The notes under the pieces: generated by a model
What the model saw: only the letters and a program-made list of their open reading frames with translations
The model's database searches: none
Told to the model about the DNA's origin: nothing
From: Carboxylicivirga linearis
GTDB taxonomy: Bacteria; Bacteroidota; Bacteroidia; Bacteroidales; Marinilabiliaceae
Assembly (NCBI RefSeq): GCF_018271995.1
Contig: NZ_JAGUCO010000001.1
Coordinates: forward strand, 682,001-746,000
DNA: 64,000 nucleotides
Direction of reading: 5' to 3'
Shown here: positions 1-8,090 of the stretch, in pieces
Layout of the letters: every line of letters begins with the position of its first letter
Position numbering within the stretch: position 1 is the stretch's first letter
Made by a program: the position numbers and the translations under genes

Positions 1-1725
1 AATACCAACATTACAAGCATGAATGGCCAGGTCTGATGCTAAGGGAAGTTCCTGTTTGATGATTGCAGCATCGTACGATGAGATTTTCGCTTGATTTAAG
101 AGTTCAATTTGATCTTTGATATACTGTTTTGTTTCAATCAGACGAGCGGCATTTATTCGTTTAAGTCTACCATCAGTTTTAATGGAATACTTGTTTCGGC
201 GTAGAATCTGATAAAATACGTTACTGTTGTCGGTAATGACTCCACTTTTTAAATAGGCATTGCCCAAATTAATCAATGCTTCACCTGAAAAACCCGAGTC
301 ATCCTGTAATGCAAAACGCGAGGTAGCCTTTGCAATATTCATGTTTTTGCTACCTGCAACATTCCAGCTTAAGGCTGATCCATAAACAAACGATGGATAC
401 GAAACCGATAGTGGCTGCCAGTGTCCATAATCGCCCCAGTCGGTTGTCAGGTAACCTTTGGCATTATACTTTTTACCATTTTCGGCAGCATTTAACAGAT
501 TGGCAAAAGCATTTTTGTTTCTTCCAATAATACTTAACCACGATGAGGTTCCCGGGCATACGTAATAATCCAATCCAGCATCTTCAAATTTCTTACATTG
601 CTTATCAAATGGATGATTGGCTTCGTATCCCCAAATTAAAGCCACCATGTCTTTGGGTAAATATTTTATTAATTCGGGATGATTTAAAATGATATCACCC
701 CAAAACTGTGTGGTTCGTCCATATTTATCAACCTCTTTTTTTAATTCAAGAAGATAATTCAGATATACTTGTCCTTTGCCAATTTTCTTACATAGCTGTT
801 TTGATTTACCAACACCTAGTTCAACAGTTTCGTCGCAACCAACATTAAAATACTGACTGCTGAAATTGGGCAATAGCTCTGCATACAATTCTCTCATTAA
901 TTTTAACGAACCGTCTTCCATCGGGCTCAAAGTGTTTTTCGAGCGCATTCCCCAAATGGTTTTGCCGGGTTTTTCCAGTTCTGCCAAATGAGTATATTTG
1001 GGATGTTTCAGCCAACGGTTCATATGGCCGAATGAGTTTTGATTAGGCACTAAGTCAATGAAACGCTCTTTACAGAATTTATCCAGTTGATGAATCTGTT
1101 CAGGCGTCATTGGGCTGGCATCTTTCCACACCAGTTCATGATTCTTGTAAGCAAAGGTGTGCTCGGTGTACAATTGTATTTCGTTTATCTTCCAACCAGC
1201 AAGTTGATCGATTAAAGACATCAAAGTATGCATGGTAGGCACTTTATCTCGACTGATATCAATCATGAGTCCGCGACGTTGAAAATCTGGTTCATCCTTT
1301 ATTTCAACGCATGGCCAATAACCTATTGCTTTGGCATAATCACCAATTTGATTTAAGGTGAGCAATGCATAATAGAAGCCTGATTCAGAGCTGGATTGTA
1401 TGACTATACCATCAGGTTTAATCGATAGGTGGTATCCTTGACCGCAAATGCTATTATCATCTTTGAATTGAAGAATATTAGTAGGTTCATACAACGCAAA
1501 GCTTTTTAGTTGAGCACTAATACCCGATTCAATCAGTTTATTTTGAAGTAGCAAGGTTGGCCCAATAAATTTGGGATTATGAATGGTGATGTCTCCATTC
1601 TTGATAGTAAGTTTTCCTTCCTTAATCTTTATTTCTTTGGGTTGTGGCAATAGAAAATCGGCAAGGTTTTCAGCCGAAATATGAATGGGAATAAGAATCA
1701 GAATCAGTAAAATTACGGTGCGCAT
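1..1725 (-). CDS. Glycoside hydrolase family 20 beta-N-acetylhexosaminidase (3' end beyond window)
   Basis: Translating the minus strand from the ATG at 1723-1725 gives 575 codons without a stop, running off the left edge, so the C-terminus is missing. The first 18 residues (MRTVILLILILIPIHISA) look like a signal peptide, so the enzyme is probably periplasmic or surface-bound. An N-terminal GH20b-like domain (about 25-145) precedes the GH20 barrel (from about 148, 'QRRGLMIDISRD'). The catalytic Asp-Glu pair of GH20 is visible in GCDETVEL (D298, E299). Such enzymes release terminal GlcNAc/GalNAc from glycans or chitin fragments by substrate-assisted catalysis; the substrate here is unknown. 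No downstream neighbour is visible. Confidence 0.88.
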   Translation of the reverse strand, partial: MRTVILLILILIPIHISAENLADFLLPQPKEIKIKEGKLTIKNGDITIHNPKFIGPTLLLQNKLIESGISAQLKSFALYEPTNILQFKDDNSICGQGYHLSIKPDGIVIQSSSESGFYYALLTLNQIGDYAKAIGYWPCVEIKDEPDFQRRGLMIDISRDKVPTMHTLMSLIDQLAGWKINEIQLYTEHTFAYKNHELVWKDASPMTPEQIHQLDKFCKERFIDLVPNQNSFGHMNRWLKHPKYTHLAELEKPGKTIWGMRSKNTLSPMEDGSLKLMRELYAELLPNFSSQYFNVGCDETVELGVGKSKQLCKKIGKGQVYLNYLLELKKEVDKYGRTTQFWGDIILNHPELIKYLPKDMVALIWGYEANHPFDKQCKKFEDAGLDYYVCPGTSSWLSIIGRNKNAFANLLNAAENGKKYNAKGYLTTDWGDYGHWQPLSVSYPSFVYGSALSWNVAGSKNMNIAKATSRFALQDDSGFSGEALINLGNAYLKSGVITDNSNVFYQILRRNKYSIKTDGRLKRINAARLIETKQYIKDQIELLNQAKISSYDAAIIKQELPLASDLAIHACNVGI

Positions 1726-1798
1726 GTTTATTTGATATTAGTCTTGTTGTACTAGAATGGCCTCATTGAGGATGAGAGTTGTTAAGAAGTTGAAGTTT

Positions 1799-1950
1799 TA
1801 GTAAGACCGGGAAGCTGAGAACTTGTTCGAAGATCACCCGGCCGCACTTAAATTCAACGATTAAACAAGTTTCATCAACAATGTAGCCTTGATTTTCTTT
1901 GTTTCGTTTCTTGTATCAAGACAAGAAATGAATTGAAAAAAGCGAAGCCA
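1799..1950. repeat. Dispersed structured repeat, copy A
   Basis: A 53-bp core (1799-1851) begins TAGTAAGACCGGGAAGCT and ends GATCACCCGGCCGCACTTAA, matching a core of the same length at 23234-23286. CCGGG pairs with CCCGG around an inner hairpin. The inner arms (CTGAGAA/TTCGAAG here) differ from copy B but keep their outer and inner pairs. About 50 bp further on is a second hairpin (1903-1914 with 1921-1932, one G:T pair). It lies in the 530-bp gap between the hexosaminidase and cstA; apart from the cstA promoter nothing else was seen in that gap. Confidence 0.7.
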
Positions 1951-2208
1951 AGATTCTTGCAACTTGAGTGAAAAACAAATCGCAGATTCGTTTAATACAA
2001 CAATGACGATGTGTATTTAATCATTCAGAAACGAAGATAAGGAAACACAGATAAAACAGGATATGTTTCTAGTGAGTTTATTAGTTATTAGGCAGAAGTT
2101 TAATTTCATATTCAAAGAGGTGACTTTATTGCTATTAATATTTAAGAAAGTAAGATGTTGGATACTCTAAAATAAAAGCGAGGTGTTCATTAAGTATTTG
2201 TTTTTTGA

Positions 2209-2238
2209 TTGCTTGAAATCTATAAAATACTAGATTTG
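2209..2238 (+). promoter_or_regulatory. Predicted Bacteroidota-type promoter of cstA
   Basis: TAGATTTG at 2231-2238 fits the Bacteroidota -7 consensus TAnnTTTG exactly. A TTG at 2209-2211 sits 19 bp upstream, where the -33 element is expected. The box lies 21 bp before the ATG at 2260. Confidence 0.45.
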
Positions 2239-2259
2239 TAGTTCTTTATTTAGTTGATC

Positions 2260-3699
2260 ATGTGGACATTTATAGGTGCTATTCTGGCTTTAATACTAGG
2301 ATTTATTATTTACGGAAAATTTATTGAGCGTTTCTTTGGAGCTGATGATAACCGTAAAACACCGGCTATCGATAAGCCCGATGGTGTTGATTTTTCGCCC
2401 ATGCCAACCTGGAAAGTGTTTACCATTCAATTTTTAAATATTGCCGGATTGGGTCCAATCTTTGGTGCTATTATGGGTGCCAAATACGGACCCATGGCCT
2501 ATGTGTGGATTGTGTTGGGATGTATTTTTATGGGATCAGTTCACGACTACATGTCAGGTATGTTGTCCATTAGAAACGGAGGTGCCAGTATCCCCGAAAT
2601 TGTCGGTAAATATTTGGGGAAAGGATTTCAAAACTTCTTACGAATATTTACTGTTGTACTTCTCATATTTGTGGGAGTGGCCTTTGTTACCGGGCCTGCA
2701 GGGTTGTTGTCGACCTTTACCAAAGGAGGGAAAGAAATTTGGCTATACATCATTTTTGGATATTATTTAATCGCCACTTTATTACCTATCAATAAAATCA
2801 TAGGACGAATTTATCCAATCTTTGGTGCTACCCTTTTAATTATGGCTTTGGCAATTGGCGGAGCGATGTTTTGGGGTGGTTTTAGCGGATCTCTTCATTT
2901 ACCCGAATTATCAACACAAAGCTTTGCTAACTTCCATTCCAATCCTACCGAAAATATTTTGTTTCCCATGATGTTTATTGTCATTTCATGTGGGGCCATC
3001 AGTGGTTTTCATTCTACCCAAGCACCTTTAATGGCCCGAACCATCAAAAAAGAGAGTCATGGTCGGTATGTTTTTTATGGAGCCATGATTGCCGAAGGAA
3101 TAGTGGCCATGATTTGGGCTACAGCAGGAATGACATTTTTTGGAGGCCCTGAAGGTTTAAATGAAGCCATGGTACCCAAAGCGCATAATGCAGCGTGGGT
3201 GGTTAACGAAATAAGTGTGGCTTGGTTGGGAGCTGTGGGCGCCATATTTGCTATTATCGGTGTGATTGCTTGTCCGATAACCACCGGTGATACTGCTTTC
3301 AGAAGTGCACGCTTAACTATTGCCGATGTGTTTAATTACGATCAGGCAAAGATCTCTAAGCGATTGGTTATAAGTATTCCCTTGTTTGTGATCGGATATC
3401 TTTTAACTCAATTCGACTTTGATACTATCTGGAAGTATGTGGGTATTTCTAACCAGATATTAGCGGTTGTGATTTTATGGACGGGTGCTATGTATTTTGC
3501 CAAAGTGGGCAAATGGCACTGGTTGATGTCGGTTCCGGCAACCTTTATGACCACTATCTGCAGCTCGTATCTACTAGTAGCTCCTTTTAAAAATGGCGGA
3601 ATGGCCATTGATACCAGCATTGGATTATGGATTGGAAGTTTTGTTGGGCTTGCTTCTTTAGGTCTGTTCTTATTTAGAGCAAAAAGAGTTGCCGCATAA
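2260..3699 (+). CDS. cstA: CstA family carbon-starvation / peptide transporter
   Basis: An integral membrane protein of about 480 residues with more than ten hydrophobic segments. It has CstA family features: an N-terminal GKFIERFFGADD segment, FTIQFLNIAGLGPIFGAIMG after the first helices, and GAISGFHSTQAP in the middle. CstA proteins import peptides or pyruvate during carbon limitation; the substrate here is inferred from the family. It is shorter than the roughly 700-residue E. coli protein, as is usual for the compact form. A TTG two codons upstream (2254) would also be in frame, but ATG gives the expected MWTF start. It is monocistronic, with a convergent kinase gene downstream. Confidence 0.88.
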   Translation: MWTFIGAILALILGFIIYGKFIERFFGADDNRKTPAIDKPDGVDFSPMPTWKVFTIQFLNIAGLGPIFGAIMGAKYGPMAYVWIVLGCIFMGSVHDYMSGMLSIRNGGASIPEIVGKYLGKGFQNFLRIFTVVLLIFVGVAFVTGPAGLLSTFTKGGKEIWLYIIFGYYLIATLLPINKIIGRIYPIFGATLLIMALAIGGAMFWGGFSGSLHLPELSTQSFANFHSNPTENILFPMMFIVISCGAISGFHSTQAPLMARTIKKESHGRYVFYGAMIAEGIVAMIWATAGMTFFGGPEGLNEAMVPKAHNAAWVVNEISVAWLGAVGAIFAIIGVIACPITTGDTAFRSARLTIADVFNYDQAKISKRLVISIPLFVIGYLLTQFDFDTIWKYVGISNQILAVVILWTGAMYFAKVGKWHWLMSVPATFMTTICSSYLLVAPFKNGGMAIDTSIGLWIGSFVGLASLGLFLFRAKRVAA

Positions 3700-3782
3700 A
3701 CATGTTTTAGGCTTGCAAATTAATGGGATAGAATACAATGGAGTTGAATTGAAACTAATTTCTAGCTTCTAATCTCTAATAC

Positions 3783-5108
3783 CTAAAAATGCAAACTAAT
3801 CTTTGTTCCTTCTCCCTGATTGGATTGAATCTTTATTTCACCATTGTGTAGGCGCATCACCTGTTGTGTTAGAGCTAAGCCAATGCCATTACCATTCTCG
3901 CGGGTAGTATAAAACGGAATACAAACCTTATCAATTTCACTTTGCGGAATACCCACTCCATTATCTTCAATACTGATGAGTAGTTGGCGGTTATTCTTTT
4001 CTACTTTTAATTGAATTATACCGGTTTGGTCATCTACTGCTTCAAGACTATTTTTGAAAAGGTTGATTATAACCTGTTCTATCAGTTTCTCGTCGAGGTT
4101 AAATTGTAAATCATCGCTGCAGATGGTTTCAATGGTTAATCCTCGTTCCATTATTTGGGAATGAAAAAGTACTTCAACCCGATGCAATAACAGGCAGATT
4201 TGTGTAGATGTAATTTTTGCTGAATGCAGTCCGGCAATGCTTCGGTAATTTTCAACAAAACGGGTAAGTCCTTTACTACGCGAGTGAATTACATCCAGCG
4301 CTTCGAACCAGTCGGTTTTTTCTTCATCGGAGCAAGTGTTTAAATCATCCAAACGCTGCTTTAAGCTTGCCGATAAAATATTAACAGGACTTAAGGAATT
4401 CATTACCTCATGGGTTAAAACACGAATCAATTTTTGCCAGCTTTCCATCTCTTTTTGCTGAATTTCGCGGTGAATATCGCGAAAAGCAAACAAACGCAAT
4501 TCGGTTTGATCCTGCATCATCATTACCGAGGTAACCGTTACCTGCCTGATTTGATTGTTAACAACAAATTCAATCAGTTGCTGATCGTCGGGTTTAAGTT
4601 GGAGCAGTTCGCCCGAAAGGTTATTTTTGAACTGATTCAACTTATCAATGCGATGGATATATTCAAAATTAAAAAGCTTGAGCAGGGCTTTGTTGCTCAT
4701 TAGCACATCGCCGCGTTGATTGGCTACCATTACCGCCACATCAATGTTTTGTAAAGCATTTTCGAAGAACAGATATTCTTTTTCCTTATCCATTTTTAGC
4801 TGACGAAACACAGCTACTACCTTATTAAACGATTGGAATAAGTCCTGAAACGAAGCATCCTTATCAGTTGTTTTAAAGCTGATAGTAGTGTCGCCAAAAC
4901 CAAACGATTCGATAAAATGTGACAGCTCGCGATTGGTCTTTCGAACGGTTGTAATCAGTTTCCATATTTGCAGAACGTATATGATGGCCAGTAAATAGCC
5001 AATTGTTGGAAATATTTCGGTGGAAGTAAGCACATAGATCAATACAGGTGTGCATGCCAGCAAAACCGACTGAATTATAACCGAGAATGTAAAATGCCTA
5101 AAGGTCAT
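3783..5108 (-). CDS. Membrane sensor histidine kinase of a sigma-54 two-component system
   Basis: 441 residues. Two N-terminal membrane helices (about 8-28 and 34-52) enclose almost no periplasmic loop, so sensing is probably at or inside the membrane. A HAMP-like linker and a PAS-like domain (about 115-215) precede the transmitter. The phospho-acceptor is His233 in THEVMNSLSP. ATP-binding boxes follow: N-box N353 (FKNSLEA), EDNGVGI 381-387, IPFYTTR 397-403 and GNGIGLAL 406-413, so it looks catalytically complete. Its start overlaps the end of the response-regulator gene by 11 bp, giving a regulator-kinase operon. It is divergent from the permease array it probably controls. Confidence 0.9.
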   Translation of the reverse strand: MTFRHFTFSVIIQSVLLACTPVLIYVLTSTEIFPTIGYLLAIIYVLQIWKLITTVRKTNRELSHFIESFGFGDTTISFKTTDKDASFQDLFQSFNKVVAVFRQLKMDKEKEYLFFENALQNIDVAVMVANQRGDVLMSNKALLKLFNFEYIHRIDKLNQFKNNLSGELLQLKPDDQQLIEFVVNNQIRQVTVTSVMMMQDQTELRLFAFRDIHREIQQKEMESWQKLIRVLTHEVMNSLSPVNILSASLKQRLDDLNTCSDEEKTDWFEALDVIHSRSKGLTRFVENYRSIAGLHSAKITSTQICLLLHRVEVLFHSQIMERGLTIETICSDDLQFNLDEKLIEQVIINLFKNSLEAVDDQTGIIQLKVEKNNRQLLISIEDNGVGIPQSEIDKVCIPFYTTRENGNGIGLALTQQVMRLHNGEIKIQSNQGEGTKISLHF

Positions 5109-6468
5109 ATTTCTTAATTTTATCGTACAATGTTGAACGATTAATGCCTAGTTTTTTGGCAGCCTTACTCATATTGCCTTTGCAGTTTCTAATGGCTTTT
5201 TCAATTAGCAATTTTTCATGGTCGATGAGGTTAAAATGGTTTTCGTCTAGTGCTTTATTGTTATTGACACTTAAGAAAAGATCATCTTTATCGATGGTGG
5301 TATCATCAGCTAAAATAACAGCTTTCTCAATTATATGCTGTAACTCACGGATATTTCCCGGCCAGGCCTGATCCTGCATTAGTTCAATGGCATCAGCAGT
5401 AAAACTCATTTTGCCTTTTTTGTATTTGTCCGACTGCTTATTCAAAAAGAAATGTGCCAGTCCGGGAATGTCTTCTTTTCTGTTCCGTAATGAAGGCAGT
5501 TCAACCGAAATAGTGTTGATGCGATAAAGCAAATCTTCGCGAAAACTACCTTCGGCAACCATCTTTTCAAGCGGCATATTGGTAGCACAAATCAATCGGA
5601 TATCAACTTTGATGGGATGAGTTCCTCCAACAGGAGTGATTTCTCTGTTTTGCAAAGCAGCCAATAGCTTGGCTTGTGCCGCTAATGATAAGTTACCAAT
5701 CTCGTCGAGGAAAAGTGTACCGCCCGAAGCCAGTTCAAACCGTCCTGTTCTATCTTCTTTAGCATCGGTAAAAGCTCCTTTTTTATGCCCGAATAGCTCA
5801 CTCTCAAAAAGGTTCTCATGAATGGCGCCCAAATCAACTGCAACAAATATCTCGTCACGTCTATCAGAAAGATGATGAATATGGCGGGCCATCACTTCTT
5901 TTCCTGTACCGTTTTCGCCTAATATCAATACATTCACATCTGTTGGAGCTACTTTCTGAACAACCTTAGTAATTTGTTGAATAGCTTCAGAGTTACCCAT
6001 AAAAACATCTTGCTGATCGTTGATGCATTCTTTCAGATGTTGTTGCTTTTTCTTTAGCTGAGTGATTGATTTCTTGGATTTCTGCAGTTGATAAACCGAT
6101 AAAAGAGTTGACAGAATCTTACGCTCATCCCATGATTTTTCGATAAAATCCGCAGCTCCTTTTTTGATGGTTCTTACAGCTAATTCAACATCGCTGTATC
6201 CGGTAATAAATACTACAGCCATCTCAGAATCGGCTTGTTTGATTTCATTCATCCAAAAAAGGCCCTCGTTACCATTGTTGATGCCCGTCTTAAAATTCAT
6301 ATCAAGCAAAACAATGTCGAAGGCATGTTTCGATAAATGTTCCTTAATCCGATTAGGATTATGCTCGGTAACGATTTTCTCGAAATGAGGATTTAAATAT
6401 AGTTTGAGGGCTAATAAAAGGTCTTTATTATCATCAACAATTAATATACTTCCTTCTTTTTTAGGCAT
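5098..6468 (-). CDS. NtrC-family response regulator, sigma-54-dependent activator
   Basis: 456 residues in three domains. The receiver (about 7-125) has phospho-acceptor D56 in VLLDMNF. The AAA+ domain has Walker A GENGTGKE (184-191), Walker B TLFLDEIG (251-258) and the sigma-54 contact loop GAFTDA (231-236), a variant of GAFTGA. The C-terminus is a FIS-type helix-turn-helix (about 433-454, KLGINRSTLYDKIKKY). It should bind a palindrome upstream of sigma-54 promoters once phosphorylated by the kinase encoded next to it. Candidate sites are the matching palindromes at 6700 and 16711. The divergent 343-bp region between this gene and 6812 holds one of them. Confidence 0.92.
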   Translation of the reverse strand: MPKKEGSILIVDDNKDLLLALKLYLNPHFEKIVTEHNPNRIKEHLSKHAFDIVLLDMNFKTGINNGNEGLFWMNEIKQADSEMAVVFITGYSDVELAVRTIKKGAADFIEKSWDERKILSTLLSVYQLQKSKKSITQLKKKQQHLKECINDQQDVFMGNSEAIQQITKVVQKVAPTDVNVLILGENGTGKEVMARHIHHLSDRRDEIFVAVDLGAIHENLFESELFGHKKGAFTDAKEDRTGRFELASGGTLFLDEIGNLSLAAQAKLLAALQNREITPVGGTHPIKVDIRLICATNMPLEKMVAEGSFREDLLYRINTISVELPSLRNRKEDIPGLAHFFLNKQSDKYKKGKMSFTADAIELMQDQAWPGNIRELQHIIEKAVILADDTTIDKDDLFLSVNNNKALDENHFNLIDHEKLLIEKAIRNCKGNMSKAAKKLGINRSTLYDKIKKYDL

Positions 6469-6675
6469 ATTTAATCTGTATTAAAGAATAACCGGATTGA
6501 TTAGAAAAAGCAAAATGCTGTAAATATTCCAATTAATATTTAGTTATTATTGTACCATAGCAATCTTTATTTTTTCACCGCTCTAGCCGCGGGGGCTTTT
6601 TATTTAATGATTGAAAGCAAAATTTCTGCCTTTTGCCTGTTTAACTTACTATCTAATTTTTACAAAATACTTCAT

Positions 6676-6716
6676 TATTGTTGGAATTACATACATAGGT
6701 GTTGGAAAATCCAACA
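6676..6716 (+). promoter_or_regulatory. Candidate binding site of the NtrC-type regulator, first operon
   Basis: TGTTGGAAAATCCAACA at 6700-6716 is a perfect palindrome with 7-bp arms. A weaker half-site, TATTGTTGGAA, lies 24 bp upstream (6676-6686). The same pair, with the same 24-bp offset, occurs at 16687-16727 before the second permease block. The position upstream of a sigma-54-like promoter suits an enhancer for the adjacent activator; the assignment is inference. Confidence 0.65.
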
Positions 6717-6770
6717 CAAGATAAATAGTAATTGGTATTAGTTTGCATTATATCAGTGAATTAAGATAAA

Positions 6771-6787
6771 GGCACGAGGTTTGGCAT
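6771..6787 (+). promoter_or_regulatory. Candidate sigma-54-type promoter before the adaptor gene
   Basis: GGCACGAGGTTTGGCAT resembles the -24/-12 GG...GC pattern of sigma-54 promoters, but GG and GC are 11 rather than 10 bases apart. It starts exactly 71 bp after the start of the palindrome and 41 bp before the ATG at 6812. Thirteen of 17 bases match the element at 16782. A second, weaker candidate (GG at 6734, GC at 6745) has nine bases between. Confidence 0.5.
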
Positions 6788-6811
6788 GTTATTTTCAAAT
6801 ACGAATGAACA

Positions 6812-8062
6812 ATGGACAGACAACTCGAACAAAAGCCTTGGTGGAAGAAAAATTTAAAATGGATTACCGGAGTAGCCATTTTCTTAATGTGTTGTATCTA
6901 TTTTATTGCTTTTGCCGATCATAGAAGTAGTGTGAAGATGGAAAGTGATCGTATAACTATTTCATCAGTTGAACAAGGCGATTTTCAGGATTATATAAGT
7001 GTGACAGCTACTGTTGAACCCATTAAAACCATTTATCTGGATGCCATTGAAGGGGGGCGAGTTGAGTCGATTTTGCTCGAAGAAGGTAAAATGGTTGAAA
7101 AGGGTGATCCTATTGCCCGCTTGAGTAATACCAACCTGATATTAGAGATTTCGAATAATGAAGCCAATGTGGCACGTGCCATCAACGAGTTGCGTACTGC
7201 CCGTTTGCAAATGGAAATGAATGCCATGGAATTGCAAAACCAGATTGTTAAGCTGGGTGGCGACTTATTTCTTCAGAAACGTAAGTATACCAATTCAAAA
7301 AACTTCTTTGCCGAAGGATTAATATCAGAAGATGAATATTTAAAAGATAAGACTGATTTTGAAGCTTCGGAACGTCAGATGACTTTATTGAAAGAGAGTT
7401 TTAAACGCGATTCGATCTATCGAAAAATACAAATTGAAACATTGGAGAGTTCTGCAGAGCGTATGGAAGAAAATCAAGACATTATTCGTCAGCGATTGGA
7501 TAACCTCACCATCAAAGCTCCGGTAACAGGCCAGTTGGCTGCTTTAAATCTCGAAGAAGGTCAGGTGATCAATTATGGAACGCGGGTTGGAAAAGTAAAT
7601 GTACTCGACGATTTTAAACTAAAAGCCAAAGTTGACGAACACTATATTTCGCGCATTCATAAAGGATTGAAAGGAAGTTGCCAGTTTCCATCGGGCGATA
7701 TTGAGGCAGAACTAACTAAAGTATATGCCGAGGTGGTTGAAGGTAAGTTTGAAGTGGATCTGACCTTTGACGAAACCATGCAAAAAGCCTTGCGCATTGG
7801 GCAAACCAGCTACGTTAAATTACAGTTAGGCGATCCTGTTCAGGCTATTTTACTTCCACGCGGAAGCTTTTTTCAGAGTACAGGTGGCCAGTGGGTATTT
7901 GTGTTGAATAAAGATCGTACGGCAGCTTATAAACGAGCCATTACCATTGGGCGTCAGAATCCAAAATACTTCGAAGTATTGGATGGATTGCAACCCGGCG
8001 AGGAAGTGATTACCTCGGGATACGAAGTTTTTGGCGATAATGAAGTGGTAATTTTAAACTAA
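6812..8062 (+). CDS. Periplasmic adaptor (HlyD/MacA-type) of an ABC export system
   Basis: 416 residues. One N-terminal membrane anchor (about 16-32) is followed by a biotinyl-lipoyl-like half domain (ESILLEEGKMVEKGDPIARL), a long coiled-coil hairpin (about 110-225), the second lipoyl half (IKAPVTGQLAALNLEEGQ) and beta-barrel/membrane-proximal domains. Adaptors of this family link an inner-membrane permease to an outer-membrane channel. It is the first gene after the operator/promoter at 6676-6787, and the first permease follows 28 bp later. No TolC-like gene lies in this array, so the outer-membrane partner must be encoded elsewhere, perhaps by the one at 44500. Confidence 0.88.
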   Translation: MDRQLEQKPWWKKNLKWITGVAIFLMCCIYFIAFADHRSSVKMESDRITISSVEQGDFQDYISVTATVEPIKTIYLDAIEGGRVESILLEEGKMVEKGDPIARLSNTNLILEISNNEANVARAINELRTARLQMEMNAMELQNQIVKLGGDLFLQKRKYTNSKNFFAEGLISEDEYLKDKTDFEASERQMTLLKESFKRDSIYRKIQIETLESSAERMEENQDIIRQRLDNLTIKAPVTGQLAALNLEEGQVINYGTRVGKVNVLDDFKLKAKVDEHYISRIHKGLKGSCQFPSGDIEAELTKVYAEVVEGKFEVDLTFDETMQKALRIGQTSYVKLQLGDPVQAILLPRGSFFQSTGGQWVFVLNKDRTAAYKRAITIGRQNPKYFEVLDGLQPGEEVITSGYEVFGDNEVVILN

Positions 8063-8090
8063 ACTCGAACAACGAACTCACAACTATAAT

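Noticed and set aside
2156-2172. A sequence resembling the TGTTGGA...TCCAACA palindrome upstream of cstA (14 of 17 positions)
   Set aside because: The right arm is broken, there is no GG...GC promoter at +71, and a normal promoter box (2231) explains the gene.
6550-6741. 63-codon frame and the GC hairpin near 6586 in the divergent regulator-adaptor region
   Set aside because: The frame covers the operator palindrome and has no recognisable domain; the hairpin is short and has no gene for it to terminate.
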